A stretch of 64,000 bases of DNA from Steromphala cineraria (Eukaryota; Mollusca; Gastropoda; Trochida; Trochidae), in NCBI GenBank assembly GCA_916613615.1, contig OU744728.1, positions 29,395,950 to 29,459,949 of the forward strand, in the 5' to 3' direction. Within the stretch, counting starts at the first letter, position 1. Each line of letters begins with the position of its first letter. A program made the translations under genes and the position numbers. Shown one piece after another: positions 11,873-23,097 of this stretch. The notes below the pieces were generated by a model, which had not been told where the DNA came from, searched no databases, and saw only the letters and a program-made list of their open reading frames with translations.

Positions 11873-13181
11873 TACTCACGGGCAAAAGAAACGTCACCAA
11901 AATATTTTTTGTCTTTTTTTTAAATTTTGAAGTTACCAAAAGTAGAAAATTGGTTGAATCATCTCGCCCGAACGTTACCAACATACACTTTGCGTTGATT
12001 TTCACGAAAATCATGTAATTTGTGTAATATTACGAAATTTGAACTAAATAGTGAGAAATCTCTTGCTAAATACCAGTATGAAATTCAGGTATAAAAAGTG
12101 AAGATAAATGTTTCATTACATCATTGATAGAAAGGAAACATGCCAAGATTGACAGTTGAGCAGAGAGAACGAGCCATTGGTATGCTGGATTTGGGAGCGA
12201 CTCAGTCCCATGTGTCAAGACAGATGAACTGTTCAAAGCGAACAATTCTGAGATTGATCAGCCTTTACAGACAAACGGGTAGGACGTCTGACAAGTCTAG
12301 AAGTGGACGTCCGAAGATCAAGACCCCCATGGTAAACCGTCATTTACGACTGCTTCATCTCAGGAACCGTTTCAAGACTGTGACGTCATCCGCACGAACT
12401 GCTCTTGGTCACCCAGTCAGCCGAAGGACTATTGCCAGACATCTTCGCCACCAGGGTATTAGAGCCTACCGACCCCTGAAGGCGTTGACGTTAACGCCTC
12501 AACATCGACGTCAAAGACTATGGTGGGCGAGAACGGTGGAGGGCTGGCAAGCAAGAAACTGGTCAAGAATCGGTTCCAAGTCTTCAAAACAGATGATAGA
12601 CAACAGGAATACCGAAGACGTGGAGCAAGACAACTCCACACCTCACAAGGCACGTATCAGTATGGACTTCCTTAATGCTTAGAATGTGACGTTACTACCG
12701 TGGCCAGCTCGATCTCCCGATTTGTCTCCTATTGAACACCTGTGGGACCACCTTGGACGACAGATCAACAAGCGCCATCCCCCATACAGACAAGATCGAC
12801 GTTGGCACAAGCCCTACAGGAAGAACGGCTAAGAATCCCGATAGCAGTCATAAGACGGCTGACATCATCCGCAAGACGACGTGTTCATACTTGTATCCAA
12901 TATGGGGGTGACGACACACGAATTTGACTGTGTTGAACGTTCTGTCGTCATTTAAGAGCCATTATTAGCAAAAACGAACGTGCTCGAAAACCGGACAATT
13001 AACAATCCATGATTAAAAGCTACACTGTGTGACAATGCTTACTTCTAATTCACCCTTTTCTGAATAAGAATGTTTTCAATACATTAATTTTTCAAATATA
13101 ACTGTAACATTAGCAATATCTGACTTTGTTGTATTTTTATATGGTAAAAAGGAGAGGTGACGTTTCTTTTGCCCGTGAGTT
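11873..13181 (+). mobile_element. Tc1-like DNA transposon, inactive relative
   Basis: The inverted termini TACTCACGGGCAAAAGAAAC (left) and AACTCACGGGCAAAAGAAAC (right, complement) are flanked by TA at 11,871-11,872 and 13,182-13,183. The element is 1,309 bp, about 230 bp shorter than the intact one at 4,970, and its transposase is broken. The shared termini and protein similarity place both in one family. Confidence 0.9.
12140..12927 (+). pseudogene. Tc1-like transposase pseudogene
   Basis: The frame opens with MPRLTVEQRERAIG and keeps the helix-turn-helix region, the SGRP linker and the ARNWSR segment. A deletion then removes the first catalytic Asp region, a frameshift follows, and about 90 residues of the catalytic core are missing before QDNSTPH. 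A TAG codon follows DFLNA at about 12,679. SPDLSPIEHLWD is still readable, and a further frameshift leads to the C-terminal tail ending at 12,927. The spacing from QDN to the Glu is 34, as in ordinary Tc1 elements. It cannot encode a working transposase. Confidence 0.88.
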
Positions 13182-13512
13182 TAGGTAGATCATATACGAC
13201 CACGTTACAAGTCATACTTAACGATGCCACTAAATGTTTATGTTGAAAACATGTATCTATAATCAGAGCTACTGAAAGTGACTCGTGCTATATATTTAGA
13301 ATATGACATAATAATATTGTTTGTTCCATACGTTTACTATAAGGCCGGCTTAGCTCAGCAGATAACGGACCTGGTTAAAAATCCCGTCAGATCATCGGAA
13401 AGTATTTTGTTTATTATCTGTAATACTACTGTTAATAATTACCAATCATGACTAGGAGATATAAAGAATCTCACCCAAGTGTCTTCTGATATCAAATATA
13501 TCAACACAAGTT

Positions 13513-13562
13513 GATAAAAGTAACAAATATCCGAGGCTTGCTGAGGATATTTTACTTTTATC
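13513..13562. repeat. Stem-loop repeat, dispersed family
   Basis: The arms GATAAAAGTA...AAATATCC and GGATATTT...ACTTTTATC can pair with few mismatches. A related sequence (GTAACAAATATCCGAGG and TATCAACGAGTGTT) recurs near 55,950-55,995, so this is a dispersed repeat or a small foldback element. Confidence 0.55.
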
Positions 13563-13635
13563 AACGAGTGTTAATCACATAAGCATGAAAAATTTACATT
13601 TTTGAACACTGCATAGCCCTTAACTGCTAAACCAG

Positions 13636-13737
13636 TGATGTCATAGCATTGTGACGTCATCGTGGTAATGACGTCATAGCATTGTGACGTCGATGTGTTT
13701 ATAATGTCATAGCATTGTGACGTCATTACTGTTGATG
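13636..13737. promoter_or_regulatory. Cluster of CRE-type TGACGTCA palindromes
   Basis: Three perfect TGACGTCA octamers (13,652-13,659, 13,669-13,676 and 13,718-13,725) and one near match (13,685-13,692) sit in about 75 bp, within an imperfect repeat whose unit reads GTCATAGCATTGTGACGTCA. TGACGTCA is the cyclic-AMP response element recognised by CREB/ATF proteins. It may act as a binding cluster, or it may simply be a local repeat. Confidence 0.5.
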
Positions 13738-13779
13738 TAAAACGTTTGTGATGTCATGTATTTTCTGATTACAGAGCAG

Positions 13780-13955
13780 TGTTCAAAATCTACTGTCAAA
13801 GCATGCCTTTTAAAGGCTTTTCTTGTTAGACAACGAATGTGTTTCATGATATTATTGAAAGTCCCCGCCATGGATGAAGAAGCAGCAAAATTGTGTGTCA
13901 TTCTGAACAGATGAGACCACAAACGTATTTGATGATATCATTTTAGAATGACAGT
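13780..13955. repeat. Degenerate ~85-bp repeat, left part
   Basis: It contains ATTGAAAGT...CCATGGATGAAGAA...GCAAAATTGTGTG...GATGATATCATT. The same words recur at 18,664-19,140 and, in copy B, at 47,100-47,460. The Harbinger-like element is inserted inside this repeat. Confidence 0.6.
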
Positions 13956-14199
13956 AAAGCCCAGCTCCCACTACGCACGATTGAACTATGATAGCATTAT
14001 GATTCGATCGTACAGGTATCGTACTTTTGTTGTGCCTTGTACATGATATATACTATTTAAATACGTGAAGTGTACGATGTGTGTACAATCATAGTACGGA
14101 AGAAATACGTTTAACACGATCAGAACACAAACTTGACACGACGCTAACACGATTCTATTACGATTGATGTACGACTAACGTATAGTTTCAGACCAATCC

Positions 14200-15736
14200 A
14201 ATCAAAATGTTTCCCTCCAAAACAGTGTCAACTCGCGTCTATACGAACAGTATCAAAAGTAGTTGTTTTGTTGGCAAGGACTGGTCAATGACGTCATGAT
14301 AACAATAGCCGTTTTTGACGTTTATGGCTCTATTTTTGTAACTAAAGTCGATATCACTTTTGGTCGGACAAAGGGTCATAGGGGTCAAGTCTATATAAAT
14401 GTCTGTCGACCATCACGTGATCAATTCTATAGACAGTATTGACCGAGGGCGAGGACGTTAAATCAATACACTTTTCTGTTAACTGTCACTTGATCGGCTC
14501 TCAAGCAACCGGATTGCCGGGAAAATCAGCTCATATAACAAAAAGAACTATGCTGAACAAAGTCAGGAATATTTTTATTTTGATAACACTTACATGTATG
14601 TAATCTGGTATTGATATTCACATTAATGATTTTCGATTATTCTTTACTTGCTTTGTCCTGTTGAGTTGAACTAATTTTCCGGTATCATTTCCGAGAGTGA
14701 CATCCTGTTCACAAAACCATGATCGATGATGCCAGGTTATACAGCTGCATACCAAAATTTGTTCACCTGCTTGTGATCTAAGTACAAATATGATGTAATT
14801 TGGGTTTCGTTTTGACGTCCATAAAATAACCCCAGGACCACTTACAGAATATCATCAATTGTCTATGTGTACAATAACCATTCCCAAAATATGTTTCGGG
14901 ATTGTCTTGTCACTGGTGCTGAATGTCGATATTTGGCATTGTTAAATAGACAGATGGGGTCATATTTGTGAAATTAGAATTTTCTTAAATTTCGATTAAA
15001 ATCATCCATGTAAACTTTGTAGGAAAAAAAAAAGCACAGTTACGTTGCCTTAGCGCAAAGGTACACATATGAATAAGATCTAAAGCTGTTGATCACTTAT
15101 GAAGGATTGTGTAGAGCAAAATAGAAAACAGTGTTTTCAAAATTTTGACCCCTGGTGACTTCAATGACCTGCCAAATTTCTTACAGCTATCTGCTGGGTA
15201 TGGCATACGAATATGTCAATGCAAACTGAATCTTAACTTATGGAGTGGAATTTCATCATTATCGGTTTCGTTTTCTCAATGATAAGATATCTCAAAGATG
15301 TTTCAAATTACATGATATTTGCACTAGAATACGAAGGTAAGTGAACAAACTTAAGATACGCAGCTGTACATTCAACAAAGGTTGAAATCAAGACTTAGTA
15401 AATGGTCACTGTTGAAATTCCTACCTACATTTGTATTTCCTGTTGGATGGATATATGAGTTTGGAACAAAACCATTGTCTCAACGCACAAATCTTGTGGT
15501 AATATGTCAAACAATTCTTACATCAAAAGCAATGAAGTTAAAACACTTTGTTTTGTTGAGACAGTTGTTTAATGTTTAAAATAAAATATTCAAATTCTAA
15601 AATAATAAAATTAAAATACCTTTTTTAAAACAAAGCACTAGTATCATGTTCATTAAGTCTATAATGGGGTTTCCTAAACAATAGAAAATGAAGACATTGT
15701 CATTTGGATTTTCCCGCCAAATTCTACTTGTGTTTT
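14200..15736. other. Non-coding interior of Harbinger-like element
   Basis: About 1.5 kb without a recognisable gene on either strand. A 65-codon frame at 15,382-15,579 shows no family features. In an autonomous relative this is where a transposase could be expected. Confidence 0.6.
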
Positions 15737-18198
15737 TCACATACTCTGTTCAAGATCATTAGTAACAGTTGACAAAGGTGTTCCAGCCCGTGTCGGAGGA
15801 AACTGCAGTTGTTGTGACCTTTGGAACTGTTGCTGTTGAAATTGCTGGGACTGCTGTATTGCAGAAGCATTATAGCTTTGCATCCACATCTGATCTGGGG
15901 ATATACAGGGAACAGGTGGATTGGAATCCGCAATTTGTTGAGCCAGAAATCTGTCCTGCTGCATCTGAGACCCAAAACTTGAAGGTTGAGTCTGCGGTTC
16001 GAAGCTGCGTGGTTGTGCTAGTGATCCTAAGCCTATCGAGGGTTGAGTGAGCGATCCGACACTGACGTGCTGATTTGACTGTGAAGAGGGCACCACCTTG
16101 TGACTTTTCTTCTGGTAGTCCAATGCTAGCTGTAGCGACTCGTGCATGTAATCAGTTCGGAGCTCAGGGACCATGTTCCTCATCATAGATGCCAGGTAGT
16201 CTCCATGCTGCTGACACTCGTCCGTATCCGCACTCAGGAAGTGTGAGATCTTTCTTCTCTTCTTCATCAGGGTCATCTTCTTGGCATGCAGCTCGTCAAG
16301 TTCCTGGCTTTCATCTTCAGTCACCTCCTTCTGCATATCATCTTCGTTATCGCCGGTAGAACAAGAGACACCGTAACGAGCCTCACGTGCCTTGCGCAGA
16401 TTCACACCGCACCTGAACTCTATCGGGTCCATGTGGTGACTTAGAAAATGCCATTCTTCCATGAGTTTCTGCTGTTCATGGTTGATCTTTGCGCCGCTGC
16501 CGCTCTTCTTATACCTATCCCTCGTCTGTAACTTTCCAAAAATTGTTTGCTTGTTTCTGTACTATTTAAGCGAACAACCAAACACACCATCAAAAAATTC
16601 ACTGTCACCTTTGTCCCAAAAGTCTTTTTTTCTGTCTCTATTGGCATAATCTTCTCCCTTCTTGTTGTACACAAATTCAGCATCTCTGATCAGCTCTCTT
16701 AGCCTGTCCTCCTCCTCCCTTGTGAGCTTCTTGAGAGTATTGTAATACCTCGCGGCCTTCTTTGGTGTTGCTTTCCTCAGTGTTGTTTTTCTCAGTGTTG
16801 TTTTCCTAGGTGTTGTTTTCCTATGTGTTTTTTTCTTAGGTGTGCGTTTTTTTGTCTTGTTTTTATCCGGTGTCGTTGTTTTGGCAGGGACCTTCCTCGT
16901 ATCAGCAGCAGCTGAAATAAGGCGTTTTTTTGGATGTGGGTAAACAATGATCTGTTCCTCCGCTGCTGACTCACCGGACTCCGTTTCCTGAAAATACAGT
17001 GATAAATAGACATTATTTATTTTAGTTTACTTGACATACATTGTTTAAGTTAGGACTGCCTTGGTTTGGAATTATACTAAGCGAGAGCAATTGTTCTGCT
17101 TGTCATAAACTGTGTTTCATGGGCACAAACATAGCATCTGTTTTTTTTACCGTAGTCGCAAAAAAAACACCAGAAAATAATAAAAATCTACTGCCATTGA
17201 CAGTTTACCGGCCATCGGCGCATTTGAAGGCAACGTCATGGGCGAACGTCGTCAACTCATAAAATCCTTAATTTGGAAAGTCTAATGTAAAAGTGACATT
17301 TTTGCTCGAAGTCATCGTATGAAATTATGGAACCTGATATGACTTCTCTCATAGGTATAAAATGAAGTAAAATCAATATCTGTTGACTAATGTCATGTTT
17401 AAGACATTGAGTGAGGTAAAAAGTCTATATTTTTCCGAAAAGCGGAAGATGTAACTTTTTCACTTGAAGGATTACAAATTTGCTAGTTATCGTGTGATGA
17501 AATTCTGATAAGTACGTTAAAAACGGCCAAATTTCTCGTGAGCGACAACATGAAAGAGTGGGTAACATTGTGACGTCATATGAGAATTCGTAACGTCAGA
17601 CCATTGTTTCATGACGTTAACGTCTCTCAAATGGTAGTAAATTGTATCTGAAAAAGGTTATCCACACTGTAACCCAATAGAGGAATTATTTCACTAATAA
17701 AACTAAGCATCTCAATCACTTAATAATATTACAGAATACTTCAGTTGCCAAGAACCCACAAAAGGCTGTATCTTATTTACTGCTTATAATTTTTCTATTG
17801 TATTCATTTTATATAGATTACATGATATCTAAATATCGGAGTTATATGTACTGTACCTGTGGAGGCGAATGTCCTGGAAGCTGGGATCTTCTTCTGCGGT
17901 CGGCGGGAGGTCGTGAACTGCCCAAGCCAACATGTGGTTCCGCCGATGTGACGTCAACAGAGGGTGGTGGAGAAGGACTTCTTGGTTCATCGTTCGTCTG
18001 GTGAACTTGAGCAGTACAAATACAGTCTGTATGCTCAGTTTGACAATTATCAACTGTAGCGTTTTGTCCGTCTCCCTCGTTTACCAGCCATCTTCCCTGT
18101 AAATGGCAAGTTGAATGGAAATCGGTCAACTGAAAGTATGACCAGCTTTGCACACGTGACGTAACCGTTTTAGGTGGGAAATGCTCTGATTGGTGCAA
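15737..18198 (-). pseudogene. MADF-like accessory protein of Harbinger-type element (nonsense codon)
   Basis: Two exons are modelled: 18,198-17,857 (start uncertain; an alternative acceptor lies at 18,097) and 16,987-15,737, joined in phase 0 by CAG/gtacag and ttttcag/GAAACG junctions. Exon 1 is Ser/Pro-rich (RSPSPPPS, RPPADRRRRSQ). Exon 2 begins acidic, then has a Lys/Thr-rich tandem repeat (KTTPRKTTLRKTTLRKATPK). A MADF-like domain follows: LRELIRDAEFVYN, FWDKGD, FGKLQTRDRYKKSGSG, then EEWHFLSHHMDP. The C-terminal half is Gln/Ser-rich (SQQFQQQQFQRSQQ). MADF proteins bind DNA and partner transposases in PIF-type elements. A TAG at 16,562-16,564 interrupts the domain at a position where the family usually has Trp. 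The intact segment downstream of it is 241 codons from 16,462. Confidence 0.68.
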
Positions 18199-18663
18199 GT
18201 TTAGTCACAGATCGTGTAGTGATCGTATCCCTATCGTAAAGTGATTGTGTTGACTTCGTGTACTGATCGAACTGTCATCGTGGTCCCAAGATTTAGCATG
18301 TAAGGGGTTAATTCAACTAGAGTACGATCGCAGTACGATTGCAAGACGCTCAATTTAATGATCGTGTGATTGTGATGCCATCGTGTCCAGAGTCCGAGGC
18401 CCGAACAACACAATCACAACACAAACACTTTACAATCAGTATACGATCACTTTACGATCGACGCTTCTACAACACGATTTCTGAAATTAGGAACATGTTT
18501 GATATTTGGACGAATCTTGTTGGGAAAAGAGTACAATCAGCCCAATCACTATACGATGTCAACACAATAACAACACAACAAGAACACGGTGACTTCACGG
18601 TGACTACACAAAGCATTCGTACAGCGATCGTATTCGATCGTACGTAGTGGGAGTTGGGCATAA

Positions 18664-19140
18664 ATTACGTTATCACATGTGAAATTCATATGTGGAACTG
18701 ATGAAACAAACAAGTTTATGATATCATTGAAAGTTTGAGCAATTTTGACATTTTGATTTAATGAAACCAAGCGTTTTGTGAATTTTACAACTATGGCTGA
18801 GGAACCGAGATATTTATGTGACAATTATAACTGTCCGTGCTGAAAACGTATTGAATTGTCATTGGTCAAAGTTATTGATACGGACATTGCAGCATCACAT
18901 GCCAGTCGGGACTAGTCAACGGACAGTTGTATGATATTAGCGATTGATACTGTCATTGATGAGAGAACTGGAGTATTATGGTTAATTTGGAACTGATAAA
19001 ACGAAACTAGTGCATATGCTATCATTAAAAGTCGCAACCATTGGTGAAACAACTGCAGGAATGTGTGACATTTAGATGGACCGATGGAACGAAACGAGTA
19101 CCTAATGATAGGAACGAATTTTGCTGCCATGGATGAGAAA
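18664..19140. repeat. Degenerate ~85-bp repeat array, right part
   Basis: Repeated words are TGTGGAACTGATGAAAC, ATGATATCATTGAAAGT, GTGACATT and CCATGGATGAG, spaced about 80-100 bp. Matching repeats stand at 47,100-47,460 in copy B and left of the Harbinger-like element. The word AATGATATCATT is itself a palindrome. No coding role was recognised. Confidence 0.65.
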
Positions 19141-19559
19141 AAGTCTCTATTACGAACTGATCATGTTGAAAAGGAGTGTATTGTAATATAGTATAGTAAT
19201 TCAGAACAATCATCCAAAATCAAACAAATGTGTATTTTCAGAAGCTAAAACATCGTGACATTCAGGTTCTTCCTGATTAACTTGATTATTTCCTAATTGA
19301 CTAAGCTTAAGGTAATTTTATGTGCGAATATATTTTCGTAGCATTTATATTCATTTTGTTTCAACAAGACAGAAGTTTATGGTAAGTTATTATTTCATCA
19401 CATTTAAGAAAATTTATGTTGATATGTATGTGTATAAACTATGTGTCTATATATGAAATATCATGATTGTTTAGTTAATGTATATGTCACGATTGTTTAC
19501 GGGAAGGCTTTGTCTCCCTGTTTACACCACCTTCTTTCCAGACTTAATTTATTATGTCC

Positions 19560-20475
19560 CCCGCAAAACATTGTTTCCATGGAAACATTTTAAACGTAGT
19601 GCATATTGGGGGATGCTTTCGTTTCCGGACCATATCTCCAAAACCGTTCAATATTTTTTATCGAAACTTGGTATGTTGTTACATCCAGTACTGGAGTGGT
19701 GCCTTTTGCTATTTTGGTTATTCTGAATTTTTTATTTTTTCTGGTCTCCATGGAAACAATTTGAACTTAGTGCATATTGGGGGATGCTTTCTTTTCCTGG
19801 CCATATCTCCAAAACCGTTAAATATTTTTTTTACGAAATTTGGTATGTGGTTAGATCTAGTGGTGGAGTGGTGCCTTCTGCTGTTTTGGTCATTCTGAAT
19901 TACATTATTTTCATGGTTTCTATGGCAACAGTTTGTACTTAGTGCATATTGGGGTAGGAACTGTTTCCCGGCCATATCTCAAAAAGTATTCAATATTTTT
20001 TTACGAAACTTGGTATGTGGTTAGATCTAGTGGTGGAGTGGTGTCTTTTGCTATTTTGGTCATTCTTAATTATATAATTTTCATGGTTTCCATGGCAACA
20101 GTTTGAACTTAGAACATATGGAGGGAGGACCATCTCCGGGCCATATCTCAAAAACCATTCAATATGATTTTACGAAACTTGGTATGTGGTTAGACCTAGT
20201 GGTGGAGTGGTGCCTTTTTCTATTTTAGTTTTTCTGAATTTTTTTTCTGGTTTCTATAGAAACAAGTTGAACTAGGTGTATATGGGGGGTAGGGTCTGTT
20301 CCCGTACTTGAGCTTAAAAACTATTCAAAATAGTTTTACTCGACTTGATATGTGGTTAGAACTACTGGAGGAGTGGTGCCTTTTGCTACTTTGGTTATTC
20401 TGAATTTATATTTTTCTGGTTTCCATGGAAACAATTTAAAATGTGTACATAATGGGGGTAGGGTCACTTTCGGAT
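19560..20475 (+). repeat. ~170-bp tandem repeat (satellite), about five units
   Basis: The anchor word TCCATGG (or TCTATGG) followed by CAAC or AAAC recurs at 19,576, 19,747, 19,919, 20,089, 20,253 and 20,422, giving spacings of 171, 172, 170, 164 and 169 bp. Each unit also has TTGGTATGTGGTTAGA and GGAGTGGTGCCTTTTGCT. The frames at 19,478-19,898 are by-products of this repeat. No equivalent array was seen in copy B. Confidence 0.92.
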
Positions 20476-20479
20476 TAAA

Positions 20480-22150
20480 TGTTAGCGGAGGATATCACAG
20501 TGCATCACATGCACATATTTCTAGTTATTCACAATGTGTCTGTGTTCTGTTCATGGTATCTCACTTACTTACAGTCTGTGTGAATGCCACTGTGTAAAGA
20601 AATATTTATAAATATAATCATCTTATATTCAATAATTATTGTTGCCAGCATAAGTGCATCGACGTAGGCGAACGGACACAGAAAAATATAGGTAACCTAG
20701 TCATATATTATTGTAGTGTATTATATGTGTAGATAAATATTGAAATGATGTCATTCTGTCGTGGCTCTAAAATTAGATCCTTTTCCCAACCATAAATATA
20801 TGTTATTTTCCCATTCTAGTTTTCTATTCGATGGAAATCTTTAAAAAAAATCATTGATTCTCTAAATTTTCAATCTTCACCTATCCTGAGAGCGGATTGA
20901 TCTGTAACTAATTCGAACATTATAACGACTGATAAAATGATAAATTCTCGGTTTACGTCGTTGATTGGTTATTCAATTATTGGACTTATAAATGTATATT
21001 TTATTACTGTCGTGTGAATGGTTAAGATAAACAGTACTCAACCAATGAATGATGTGTGGTAAAACAAAACCTTCTTCAAATCGATGATACTATTTTTATG
21101 AATTTTATGAAATATTGAGTTTAAACATTTTTTACAATAGCATTTGAAGCACTCGTAAAATATACAAATATAGGAGGAGGTATTAATGAGAGTTCAATGT
21201 GCCTTACAAAATCCTATAGGTCCAATAGAAGGGTCACACATTTTAATATGTATAAGAAATAGCTATGTGATATTGCAAATTGTATCAATTAGAAAATTTG
21301 AAAAAAGTTCTGAAAATTTATTAAAAAATGAAATAAAAGATAATTAACAAATGGTGATCACTTAATAGACTAATAGCAATATGCAATATGCAATTCGTAT
21401 TCAAATAACTACGCTTAATATGGATAAAGTAATATTTTGATGAATTGTTTTAGATGCATTTGTTAGATATTAAAATGTGAGATTATATAGGTTAATCGCC
21501 ATAAATAGGCAATGATCGCTTCCTTTGATCTGATCATCAATTATTACCTTTGTGTTGAATATGTATTTAATCTCTCCCTTTGTTTAATCCAATTACATGT
21601 AAAATGTTGTTTTCTATTTTTTATCATTTTATATCTAACATCTTTCTTTCTCATTAAATGCTTTCAATAGCGTCGATTATTTTATCAAAATGCATTTAAG
21701 ATATTTAATAAATTATATATACTAATGTGCTTTTCAAACTTTTCGTGTTCTCTTTGTAAATTATGCTTAGTTTATTTGCTTTACAATGCAATGCTTTAAC
21801 AGTCCGAATGAGTTAATATGGAACCACTTGTTTTCCTTTATGAGAATGAGAACAAAGAGGCCCGCCCATTTAGAGCCAATGTAGCGCCTAAACTTAAAAC
21901 TCATTTTAATATATGACAAATATAGCCGAAGTTGTACGATGGATTCCGATCTACATGTTTTCCGGACATGGCTTCACATTCGTGTTTATTCTTTATTTAC
22001 GGTTGATATTTAGGCCAACGACCTATGACAACATAGAATACATATAAAATGGATACTCATTATGCACATGCGTTTACATTGTAGAAGAAACATAGTTTGG
22101 AAAGATGCCTATGTTATAAGTGTGCTTCGTAGTTTCATAGCATGGTATAT
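20480..22150. other. AT-rich non-coding right end of copy A
   Basis: No gene is supported. From 20,641 the sequence matches 49,574 onward (CCAGCATA, GTCGTGGCTCTAAAATTAGAT), and 21,785-21,880 matches 50,585-50,680. Similarity fades near 21,990, which is taken as the right edge of the duplicated block. Confidence 0.65.
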
Positions 22151-22168
22151 ATACATGGCAACATTCCT

Positions 22169-22668
22169 TTAACACTCTTTATTCTTATCAGACATTAATT
22201 TAACAAAATGGTATTTTGATGCTGTGACAACACTGAGGTATTGTTTTCTAATATCCGAAAGTGGCTTACAATAAAGTAGAAAATGATATTCGTCCTCTAT
22301 TTCTCCTGATTTACATAGCCTACAGGTTCTATCTTTGCGTTCTTTATCATTTTTCCTACCAGTTTCTATTTCTAAAGGGAGTGTTCCACAACGGAAATTT
22401 GCCAAAGTGCTTCTAAATTTATCTATTTGAAGTGAATTTATATACTCTTCAGTTTCAAATCTGAGTTTAAAGGTTTTATAATTTTGAAGTTAAGATATTT
22501 GATCTATCGAACTAATCCAATCTGATATAAACAGATCTTTAATTCTTTGTTTGAATTCTCCTAAGAATAGATAAGCGTTTTGTACTCCCTGATTTGTCCA
22601 GACGTACATAAACCCAATAGAACATAAAATGTTTCTTACTGTAGTTACCCAGTTTACTTTACCATTTT
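22169..22668 (-). pseudogene. Non-LTR retrotransposon ORF2, C-terminal part
   Basis: Read on the minus strand from about 22,668, the frame shows VWTNQGVQNAYLF, EFKQRIKDLF and, after one TAA near 22,486, FETEEYINSLQIDKFRS, then LANFRCGTLPLEIETGR and a zinc-knuckle-like CRLCKSGEIEDEYHFLLYC before the stop at 22,169. This is the usual tail of an APE-type ORF2 from animals. It lies on the same strand as the ORF2 front part at 28,721-30,706. The DIRS-type element sits between the two pieces, and roughly 200 residues of the expected protein are missing. Confidence 0.8.
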
Positions 22669-22720
22669 GTATGATTTATTATCTATGGTAATTATCGTGA
22701 GCCAATATTTGACAACTTTC

Positions 22721-23097
22721 ACAGTGGTATTGACAAATAATAGTACGTTTTTGATTAAACATCATTATTTTTACTTACCGTAGACAAGTGACCTTAGCCT
22801 GTTAGCCATATAACATGTAATCGACTCATTCCCACAGATGTAATGAAACATCATTACCCAGAACAATCGGAGTTATCTGCCCGTCACTAGTCCACTAGGT
22901 GGCGTGACCTGTCATCCAATTAGATTCATTCACATTACCTAGGAGTCCCAAATTAACGACGGATGCGTAAGAGGGGAGGCGGGCGGGAGTGACGACGGTC
23001 ACTTGTCTACGCTAAGTAAAAATAATGACGTTTAATCAAAAACGTACTATTATTTAGTTACTAACCTCTGACAAGTGACCTTAGCCTGATACCACTG
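22721..23097. repeat. Interrupted inverted repeat at the DIRS 3' end
   Basis: Arms 22,735-22,793 and 22,998-23,056 are 59 nt each and differ at about two positions. They are extended outward by CAGTGGTAT (22,722-22,730) and ATACCACTG (23,089-23,097). The word GACAAGTGACC occurs three times (22,783 plus, 22,998 minus, 23,070 plus), with 19 bp shared directly between the first and third. This resembles the terminal and internal complementary repeats that DIRS elements use to circularise. Confidence 0.85.

Larger units (their letters stand above)
13184..13957. other. Non-coding spacer with hairpin and CRE-like cluster
   Basis: No gene is supported. It holds a tRNA-like relic near 13,343 (box A only), a stem-loop at about 13,513-13,562 whose arms read GATAAAAGTA and TACTTTTATC, a CRE-type cluster (13,636-13,737), and the start of the degenerate ~85-bp repeats shared with 18,664-19,140. 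Confidence 0.6.
13958..18660 (-). mobile_element. PIF/Harbinger-like DNA transposon carrying only a MADF-like gene
   Basis: The termini AGCCCAGCTCCCACTACGCA (left) and the complement of the right end, TGCCCAACTCCCACTACGTA, are inverted repeats. TAA is present on both sides (13,955-13,957 and 18,661-18,663), which fits the 3-bp TWA target duplication of PIF/Harbinger elements. Subterminal zones (13,975-14,190 and 18,200-18,650) are rich in CGATCGT and ACGATC words. The element is 4,703 bp. Its only recognisable gene is the minus-strand MADF-like protein; no HARBI1-type DDE transposase was found on either strand, so it would be non-autonomous. Superfamily assignment rests on the TSD, termini and accessory gene. 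Confidence 0.75.
1..21990 (+). repeat. Segmental duplication, copy A
   Basis: This stretch aligns in the same orientation with 37,007-50,790. Base 1 corresponds to 37,007, the dermatopontin-like exon at 2,881-3,103 to 39,990-40,212, the CaaX exon near 11,050-11,300 to 46,811-47,075, and 20,641-21,990 to 49,574-50,790. Similarity is high but broken by indels. Copy A is longer because it contains two Tc1-like elements, a Harbinger-like element and a satellite that B lacks. The left edge lies at or before the window start. The right edge, near 22,000, is estimated by eye. Confidence 0.9.

Noticed and set aside
13343..13400. tRNA-like sequence (GCTTAGCTCAGCAGATAACGG)
   Set aside because: Only a box A-like part is present and the distance to a weak box B-like word is far too short, so a tRNA fold is not possible.
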